Shown in pieces: positions 59,501 through 64,000 of a stretch of 64,000 bases of DNA; the first letter of the stretch is position 1; the number at the start of each line of letters is the position of its first letter. Source of the stretch: Polaribacter aestuariivivens (GTDB lineage: Bacteria > Bacteroidota > Bacteroidia > Flavobacteriales > Flavobacteriaceae); the NCBI RefSeq assembly GCF_005885675.1, contig NZ_VANR01000006.1:180246-244245 (forward strand). Direction: 5' to 3'. The notes below the pieces were generated by a model. The model made no database searches and was not told the origin of the DNA. It saw nothing but the letters and a program-made list of their open reading frames with translations. The position numbers were made by a program, and so were the translations under genes.

Positions 59501-61076
59501 ACCTTTTGTTGGTTTAATTTCTCCTCCTCCACATCATGATATTTACTCAATTGAAGATTTAGCACAATTAATCTACGATTTAAAAAATGCAAATCGTGAA
59601 GCAAGAATTAATGTAAAATTAGTTTCAGAAGTAGGTGTAGGAACAATTGCAGCTGGTGTTGCAAAAGCAAAAGCAGACGTTGTTTTAATTTCTGGTTATG
59701 ATGGTGGTACAGGAGCTTCTCCTTTAACATCTTTAAAACACGCAGGTTTACCTTGGGAACTTGGTTTAGCTGAAGCACAACAAACTTTAGTAATGAATAA
59801 CTTAAGAAGTAGAATTGTTGTAGAGTGTGATGGCCAATTAAAAACAGGTAGAGATGTTGCGATTGCTGCATTATTAGGAGCAGAAGAATTTGGTTTTGCA
59901 ACAGCTCCTTTAGTGGCTTCTGGTTGTATTATGATGCGTAAATGTCATTTAAACACATGTCCTGTTGGTATTGCAACGCAAGACAAAGAATTACGTAAAA
60001 ACTTTAAAGGTACACCAGAACATGTAATTAATTTCTTCTATTATATCGCAGAAGAATTAAGAAAAATAATGGCAGAACTTGGTTTCAGAACTTTAGCTGA
60101 AATGGTAGGTCAAACACATAAAATAAACGCTAACAAAGCCATTAAACATTATAAAGCAAAAGGATTAGATTTATCTAGCATATTGCACAGACCAATTGGT
60201 TACAATAACCTTCCTGTAAGCAATACAGAACAACAAGAACATAATTTAGAAGACGTTTTAGACTTTACCATATTAAAAGATTCTCACAGAGCTTTATATA
60301 GAAAAGAAAAGATGAACCTTTCTTATGCTATTAAAAACACAAACAGAACTGTTGGTGCAATTGTTAGTAACGAAATTTCTAAAATATATGGTCATTTAGG
60401 TTTACCTGAAGATACATTAAATATTAATTTCACAGGGTCTGCAGGTCAAAGTTTTGGAGCATTTGGTGCACATGGATTGACTTTTATTTTAGATGGAAAC
60501 ACAAATGATTATTTAGGAAAAGGATTATCTGGAGCTAAATTAATTGTTAAAAAACCAACTAAGGCCGATTTTATTGCAGAAAACAATATCATTGTTGGTA
60601 ACGTTTGTATGTTTGGTGCAGTAGATGGTCAAGCATTTATTAACGGAATTGCAGGTGAAAGGTTCGCAGTTCGTAACTCAGGAGCAACCGCAGTTGTAGA
60701 AGGTGTAGGAGATCATTGTTGTGAATATATGACAGGTGGTAAAGTTATCGTTTTAGGAAAAACAGGAAGAAACTTTGCAGCTGGTATGAGTGGAGGAATT
60801 GCATACATATACGATCCTGAAAATAAATTTATAAACGGCCTTTGTAATACTGAAACTATTGAATTTGAAGAAATTTCAGATATGGATGCTTTAGATTTAA
60901 AAACAACAATAGAAAAACACGTTTTATATACAGATAGTAAAAAAGGTACTTCTTTATTAGCGGATTGGGATACAAGTTTAAAAAACTTTGTAAAAGTAAT
61001 GCCAACAGAATATAAAAGAGCACTAGAACGTTTAGAAACAGAAGAACCAATGTTCGAAGAATTAACAAAAGCATAA
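56565..61076 (+). CDS. gltB: Glutamate synthase large subunit
   Basis: GltB takes the amide of glutamine and makes glutamate from 2-oxoglutarate. The 1503-residue protein has the full domain set. The N-terminal class II amidotransferase has its nucleophile Cys at residue 16 in [11 protein letters not shown] after a short propeptide. The central FMN-binding synthase domain has [19 protein letters not shown] and [18 protein letters not shown]. The [3Fe-4S] cluster region [17 protein letters not shown] is near 1121-1137, and a C-terminal GXGXG beta-helix follows. I start at the ATG at 56565, which leaves the Cys near the N terminus; a TTG at 56553 is in frame but less likely. It is 4 bases from gltD. 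Confidence 0.96.
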   Translation: MEKQGLYLPEFEHENCGAGFICNLNGDKTNQIIHDALEILVKLEHRGGVSSDGKTGDGAGLLIDIPHEYFKRVCDFELPNQREYAVAMVFLPKVTNQYNFCKTTFENEIKEQGLSILGWRQVPVDSSHLGPIALASEPNTEQLFIGKNGNLDEATFKAKLYAARKIAEHKINNSKISESKYFYVSSLSITTIIYKGIIMPEDIGPYYKDLQEIDLVTRLALVHQRFSTNTMPTWELAQPFRYMCQNGEINTLRGNVSRMRVREEIMKSDVFGPQIDKLFPIILPGKSDSASMDMVVELLTHTGRSLPEIMMMMIPEAWEKHKTMSKERKAFYEYNACIMEPWDGPASVPFTDGDYIGALLDRNGLRPSRYTVTKSGKLIMSSEIGVVDIDPEDIKKHGRLEPGKMFLVDMNEGRIIEDEEIKAKIVLERPYQEWLDKTRLHLKDVPYTGDTCPIETIDIKTRQRLFNYTFEDIQEVITPMAQVGKEALGSMGIDTPLAVLSDRPQLISNYFKQLFAQVTNPPLDGIREEIVTDISLNLGKDRNIFSITERQCRKLRIQNPVISNDDLEKIRSINIESFKAKTINILYPKAQGLNGLEDALDNIIQQVEKAIDNKNNIIILSDRGVNQEFAPIPALLACSFVNHQLNRLRKRSFFDIIIESAEPREPHHFATLFGYGASAINPYMVNEIIRAQVKEGFITDIDEQQAVDNFNKAIGKGILKVMNKIGISTLHSYRGSQIFEIVGFNSQFVEKYFPYTASRIEGIGLYEIEKEISNRYKQAYPDNQIDKNLGLNIGGDYRWRRNGERHLFNPTTVAKLQQAVRLSDQKSYDVYANAINEQSENLMTIRGLFQFDNLDPIPLEEVEPWTEIVKRFKTGAMSYGSISREAHENLAIAMNRIGGKSNSGEGGEDRKRFQKDINGDSRNSAIKQVASGRFGVTSHYLTNAKEIQIKMAQGAKPGEGGQLPGYKVLPWIANARNSTPFVGLISPPPHHDIYSIEDLAQLIYDLKNANREARINVKLVSEVGVGTIAAGVAKAKADVVLISGYDGGTGASPLTSLKHAGLPWELGLAEAQQTLVMNNLRSRIVVECDGQLKTGRDVAIAALLGAEEFGFATAPLVASGCIMMRKCHLNTCPVGIATQDKELRKNFKGTPEHVINFFYYIAEELRKIMAELGFRTLAEMVGQTHKINANKAIKHYKAKGLDLSSILHRPIGYNNLPVSNTEQQEHNLEDVLDFTILKDSHRALYRKEKMNLSYAIKNTNRTVGAIVSNEISKIYGHLGLPEDTLNINFTGSAGQSFGAFGAHGLTFILDGNTNDYLGKGLSGAKLIVKKPTKADFIAENNIIVGNVCMFGAVDGQAFINGIAGERFAVRNSGATAVVEGVGDHCCEYMTGGKVIVLGKTGRNFAAGMSGGIAYIYDPENKFINGLCNTETIEFEEISDMDALDLKTTIEKHVLYTDSKKGTSLLADWDTSLKNFVKVMPTEYKRALERLETEEPMFEELTKA

Positions 61077-61080
61077 TGTC

Positions 61081-62544
61081 ATGGGAAAAATAACAGGATT
61101 TAAAGAATTTGAAAGACAAGATGAAAAATACACTTCTGTTAAAGATCGTGTAAAAAATTATAAAGAATTCACAGTACCACTTTCAGAAAAAGAAATAACA
61201 AAACAAGGTTCACGTTGTATGGATTGTGGTATTCCATTTTGCCACAGTGGTTGCCCATTAGGAAATCTAATTCCAGATTTTAACCATATGGTTCACCAAG
61301 GTGAGTGGAAAAAAGCATCTTGGATATTGCATTCAACTAATAATTTTCCAGAATTTACTGGGCGTTTATGTCCTGCTCCTTGCGAAAAATCATGTGTGTT
61401 AGGCATTATTGAAGACCCTGTTTCTATTGAAAATATTGAAAAAAATATTGTAGAACGTGCTTTTAAAGAAGGATGGATTAAGCCACAACCTCCAAAAACA
61501 AGAACAGGAAAAACAATTGCTGTTGTTGGTTCTGGTCCTGCTGGTTTAGCTGCCGCACAACAATTAAATAGAGCTGGTCATACAGTTACTGTTTTCGAAA
61601 GAGATGATGAAGTTGGTGGTTTGTTACGATACGGAATTCCAAATTTCAAAATGGAAAAAGAAATTATCGACAGAAGAATAGCAATTTTAAAAGCAGAAGG
61701 TATTGTTTTTAAAACAAACGTAAATGTTGGGGTTAATTACAAAGTTGAAGATTTAAAAAAATTCGATGCCGTAGTTTTATGTGGTGGAGCAACAGAAAGA
61801 CGTAGTTTACCAACTCCAGGAATTGATGCAGATGGTGTTGTACAAGCAATGGATTTCTTAACACAACAAACAAAAGTATTATTTGGTAAGGAAGTAAAAA
61901 ATCAAATAATGGCTACTGATAAGAATGTTATTGTAATAGGTGGTGGAGATACTGGTTCTGATTGTATAGGAACTTCAAACAGACATGGAGCTAAATCTGT
62001 AGTTAATTTTGAAATTATGCCAAAACCTCCAGGACATCGTTCTCGAACTACTCCTTGGCCTTTTTGGCCATTACAGCTTAAAACTTCTTCTTCTCATGAA
62101 GAAGGTGCCGAACGTAATTGGTTAATCAATACAAAAGAATTTGTAAAAGATAAAAACGGAAAATTAACTGCATTAAAAACCGTAAATGTTGAGTGGAAAA
62201 TGGTTCCGGGACAAAGACCACAATTGATAGAAATTGAAGGTACAGAAAAAACTTGGCCATGTGATTTAGCGTTATTAGCACTTGGTTTCACTGGTCCTGA
62301 AAGTACTTTAGCAGATAAATTAGGTATTCATAGAGATGCTCGTTCAAATTATAAAGCTGATTATGGGAAATACCAAACAAACATTTCTAATATTTTTACT
62401 GCGGGTGATATGAGAAGAGGTCAATCTTTAATTGTTTGGGCAATTTCAGAAGGAAGAGAAGCTGCAAGACAAGTAGATATCTATTTAATGGGTAAATCAG
62501 AATTACCTTCTAAAGACGTTACTGGAGATTTAGTTGCGATGTAA
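61081..62544 (+). CDS. gltD: Glutamate synthase small subunit
   Basis: GltD supplies electrons from NAD(P)H to GltB through FAD and Fe-S centres. It has 487 residues. N-terminal cysteine clusters are CMDCGIPFCHSGCPLGN (about 47-63) and LCPAPCEKSCVLGI (about 98-111). The FAD motif VVGSGPAGLAAAQQLNRAG is near 150, and the NAD(P)H motif VIVIGGGDTGSDCIG near 284. The final TAGDMRRGQSLIVWAISEGR is typical. It follows gltB after 4 bases and is closed by a strong terminator. Confidence 0.95.
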   Translation: MGKITGFKEFERQDEKYTSVKDRVKNYKEFTVPLSEKEITKQGSRCMDCGIPFCHSGCPLGNLIPDFNHMVHQGEWKKASWILHSTNNFPEFTGRLCPAPCEKSCVLGIIEDPVSIENIEKNIVERAFKEGWIKPQPPKTRTGKTIAVVGSGPAGLAAAQQLNRAGHTVTVFERDDEVGGLLRYGIPNFKMEKEIIDRRIAILKAEGIVFKTNVNVGVNYKVEDLKKFDAVVLCGGATERRSLPTPGIDADGVVQAMDFLTQQTKVLFGKEVKNQIMATDKNVIVIGGGDTGSDCIGTSNRHGAKSVVNFEIMPKPPGHRSRTTPWPFWPLQLKTSSSHEEGAERNWLINTKEFVKDKNGKLTALKTVNVEWKMVPGQRPQLIEIEGTEKTWPCDLALLALGFTGPESTLADKLGIHRDARSNYKADYGKYQTNISNIFTAGDMRRGQSLIVWAISEGREAARQVDIYLMGKSELPSKDVTGDLVAM

Positions 62545-62569
62545 CAATAATAGTATCGAAAAAATAAGT

Positions 62570-62606
62570 AAAGCTGTTCATAATTAATTTATGAACAGCT
62601 TTTTCA
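62570..62606 (+). terminator. Terminator downstream of gltD
   Basis: AAAGCTGTTCATAA pairs with TTATGAACAGCTTT around a short AT loop, followed by TTT. The stem begins about 25 bases after the gltD stop. Confidence 0.88.
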
Positions 62607-62656
62607 TTTGAGTTAATAATACTTTCATATCGATTTTATTTTTTTTCTAATTTAGT

Positions 62657-62670
62657 TGCATAAATATGCA
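62657..62670. promoter_or_regulatory. Palindrome next to the topoisomerase start
   Basis: TGCATAAATATGCA is a perfect 14-bp palindrome ending 3 bases before the ATG at 62674. A weak TAnnTTTG-like box (TAATTTAG, 62648-62655) lies just upstream. The position suits an operator that would block transcription, but no cognate regulator is known from the sequence. Confidence 0.35.
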
Positions 62671-62673
62671 AAA

Positions 62674-63657
62674 ATGTATTACAGAAAAAAATATGGAAAA
62701 GGCTTTACTTATGTAAATAACCAAAACAAAACTATAAAAGATAAAAAACTAAAAGATTGGTTTAAATCATTAGTTATTCCTCCTGCATGGACAGATGTGG
62801 AAATTAGTTCAAAAAAGAATGCCAAAGTTTTAGTTACTGGAAGAGATGACAAAAGTAGAAAACAATATATCTATAATCCTAAGTATAGAGAAAAACGTGA
62901 AAAACAAAAATTTGACAGAATTCTAAATTTTGCAGATCAATTAGAACACATGAGACGTGTAACTGGTCAACATCTTAGAAAACAAAAACCGAGTAGAGAA
63001 AAAGTATTGGCTTGTATGGTTCGTTTATTAGAAGCAGCTTATTTTAGACCTGGGAGTGATTATTATGCAAAAGAAAATGAAACGTATGGACTTACCACAA
63101 TGAGAAGCAAACATTTAACTATTGATGGAAAAGAGTTAATATTTAATTACACTGGTAAATCTGGCAAAGAGCAAGAAAGTCATATCATTGATGAAAAATT
63201 AGCAAAAACAGTAAAAGAAATTGATGATTTACCTGGTTATGAAATATTTAAATATATTGATAAAGATGGCTTGAAACAGGATGTGAAAAGTGAACATCTA
63301 AATGAGTATATAAGAGAAATTATGGGCGAAGAGTTTTCTGCTAAAGATTTTAGAACTTGGTCAGGAACAGTAATTGCAGCAATGGCTTTAGATGAAATTG
63401 GTGCAATTGATAAAAAAGATCAAAAGCTATTAGACAAAAATATTAAAAATGCAGTAATTAAAGTAAGTGAGCACTTAGGAAATACACCTTCAGTAGCAAA
63501 AAGTTCTTACATCGACCCAAGAGTCATTGATGAATATATACACGGCAAAACTATCAAGTTCTTTCAAAATGAAATAAATCGATTATTGAAGAAAAATGAA
63601 AATTTATCACGCGAAGAATTAGGAGTTTTATGTATGCTAAAGAAAAAGTTAAACTAG
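62674..63657 (+). CDS. Type IB DNA topoisomerase
   Basis: This 327-residue enzyme is of the poxvirus-like bacterial topoisomerase IB family, which relaxes supercoils through a 3'-phosphotyrosine. The N-terminal domain has FKSLVIPPAWTDVEIS and VLVTGRDDKSRKQYIYNPKY. The catalytic domain has ACMVRLLEAAYFRPGSDYY, TTMRSKHLTIDGKELIFNY with a catalytic basic region, FRTWSGTVIAAMAL and the active-site Tyr in SSYIDPRVIDEY (about Tyr279). I choose the ATG at 62674; a TTG at 62656 would add six residues and include the palindrome. It lies between gltD and an rRNA operon on the opposite strand. This enzyme is uncommon among bacteria but widespread in Bacteroidota. Confidence 0.93.
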   Translation: MYYRKKYGKGFTYVNNQNKTIKDKKLKDWFKSLVIPPAWTDVEISSKKNAKVLVTGRDDKSRKQYIYNPKYREKREKQKFDRILNFADQLEHMRRVTGQHLRKQKPSREKVLACMVRLLEAAYFRPGSDYYAKENETYGLTTMRSKHLTIDGKELIFNYTGKSGKEQESHIIDEKLAKTVKEIDDLPGYEIFKYIDKDGLKQDVKSEHLNEYIREIMGEEFSAKDFRTWSGTVIAAMALDEIGAIDKKDQKLLDKNIKNAVIKVSEHLGNTPSVAKSSYIDPRVIDEYIHGKTIKFFQNEINRLLKKNENLSREELGVLCMLKKKLN

Positions 63658-63704
63658 AATTTTTACAGAAATTTAAGTTTAAATAATACTAACTTTTAAC
63701 CAAT

Positions 63705-63736
63705 AAAAAAGCCTCATATCTTTTGATATGAGGCTT
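63705..63736 (-). terminator. Terminator of the rRNA operon
   Basis: On the minus strand AAGCCTCATATC pairs perfectly with GATATGAGGCTT around a 4-base loop and is followed by TTTTTT. A second smaller hairpin (TACTGAAT/ATTCAGTA, about 63742-63760) lies between it and 5S. Together they end rRNA transcription before it meets the topoisomerase gene. Confidence 0.9.
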
Positions 63737-63767
63737 ATAGATACTGAAATAGATTCAGTATTTAAGA

Positions 63768-63873
63768 AAGGCAGCGACCTACTCTCCCACATAAATGCAG
63801 TACCATCGGCGCTATTAGGCTTAACTTCTCTGTTCGAGATGGGAAGAGGTGAGCCCTAATGCTATAACCACCC
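63768..63873 (-). rRNA. 5S ribosomal RNA
   Basis: On the minus strand the sequence begins GGGTGGTTATAGCATTAGGG, includes the conserved CCTCTTCCCATCTCGAACAG, AGAAGTTAAGCC and GCCGATGGTACTGC, and ends GGGAGAGTAGGTCGCTGCC. These are conserved 5S segments and the order is intact. The exact ends are uncertain by a few bases. It lies downstream of 23S, as usual. Confidence 0.95.
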
Positions 63874-63958
63874 TAAAATTTTCAGTTAAAATATAACTGT
63901 AAAAGTTGACATATGGTAAAATAATATGATAAAAATCAAAACAAAAAAAAGAGTTTCT

Positions 63959-63980
63959 CTCCCGTTATTACTAACGGGAG
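63959..63980. other. Hairpin in the 23S-5S spacer
   Basis: CTCCCGTTA pairs perfectly with TAACGGGAG around a TTAC loop, directly beyond the 23S 3' end. It is probably part of an rRNA-processing stem rather than a terminator, since 5S lies further downstream. The rest of the spacer (63874-63986) is AT-rich with nothing else recognised. Confidence 0.45.
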
Positions 63981-63986
63981 AAGCGT

Positions 63987-64000
63987 ACATAAGTCTATGG
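63987..64000 (-). rRNA. 3' end of 23S ribosomal RNA (partial)
   Basis: The last bases, read on the minus strand as CCATAGACTTATG, resemble the end of a Flavobacteriaceae 23S rRNA, and their place upstream of 5S fits. Only a few bases are in the window, so the end position is approximate. Confidence 0.5.

Noticed and set aside
59608..59901. Leucine-rich open frame on the minus strand within gltB
   Set aside because: It is a shadow of the conserved FMN-domain coding sequence of gltB; no start signals or family match.

Overview
The window looks like a chromosomal segment of a marine-type member of the Flavobacteriaceae (Bacteroidota). It is very AT-rich. Several promoters fit the Bacteroidota pattern TTTG-N19-TAnnTTTG, and Shine-Dalgarno sequences are largely absent. 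The window holds porU (type IX secretion) and gldJ (gliding motility) back to back, and gldJ is followed by murF. Genus cannot be fixed from the sequence alone; Polaribacter or Tenacibaculum-like is a reasonable guess.

Layout. (1) 1-7220: the 5' part of porU (minus strand, cut by the window edge), then gldJ and murF (plus), an N-acetylglucosamine-kinase-like gene (minus), and a PHP-type tyrosine phosphatase of the CpsB/YwqE class (plus). (2) 7273-43583: about 36 kb of minus-strand genes, most of them overlapping or a few bases apart, that build and export a surface polysaccharide by a Wzx/Wzy route. In transcription order they are: UDP-GalNAc/uronate genes (tviC, tviB, wlbA-like); a TagD-like cytidylyltransferase; ugd; GDP-fucose genes (fcl, gmd); UDP-ManNAcA genes (wecB, wecC); a pseudaminic-acid block (pseB, pseC, pseF, pseG, two formyltransferases, a PIG-L deacetylase, pseI); then, after the only sizeable gap, wzx, acyltransferases, a KpsC/KpsS-like protein, wzy, glycosyltransferases, a two-domain oxidoreductase, a heparinase II/III-like protein, the initiating sugar-phosphate transferase with its sugar-modifying enzymes, and the export genes wza and wzc. 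The phosphatase that should reverse Wzc phosphorylation lies convergent to wzc and shares a bidirectional terminator with it. (3) 43694-51276: tRNA-Val, folC, tonB-exbD-exbB, nhaD, a Glu/Leu/Phe/Val-type dehydrogenase and anmK, all minus strand. (4) 51365-53464: an acyl-CoA dehydrogenase and a divergent TruA-type pseudouridine synthase. (5) 53734-62544: a nitrogen-assimilation group (outer-membrane porin, P-II protein, ammonium transporter, then both glutamate synthase subunits). (6) 62674-64000: a type IB DNA topoisomerase, then the 3' end of an rRNA operon on the minus strand (terminator, 5S, spacer, last bases of 23S).

The most interesting part is the pseudaminic-acid block. It has no PseH-type acetyltransferase; where that gene is expected lie two different formyltransferases and a PIG-L deacetylase. 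This predicts an N-formylated, possibly di-formylated, pseudaminic acid as a capsule constituent, with the KpsC/KpsS-like protein as a candidate transferase. Other points worth a look are a cytoplasmic heparinase-fold protein inside a biosynthetic operon, WbpA/WbpB-type enzymes without their usual partners, a structured repeat-like element between exbD and tonB, and palindromes upstream of the nitrogen operon and at the topoisomerase start.
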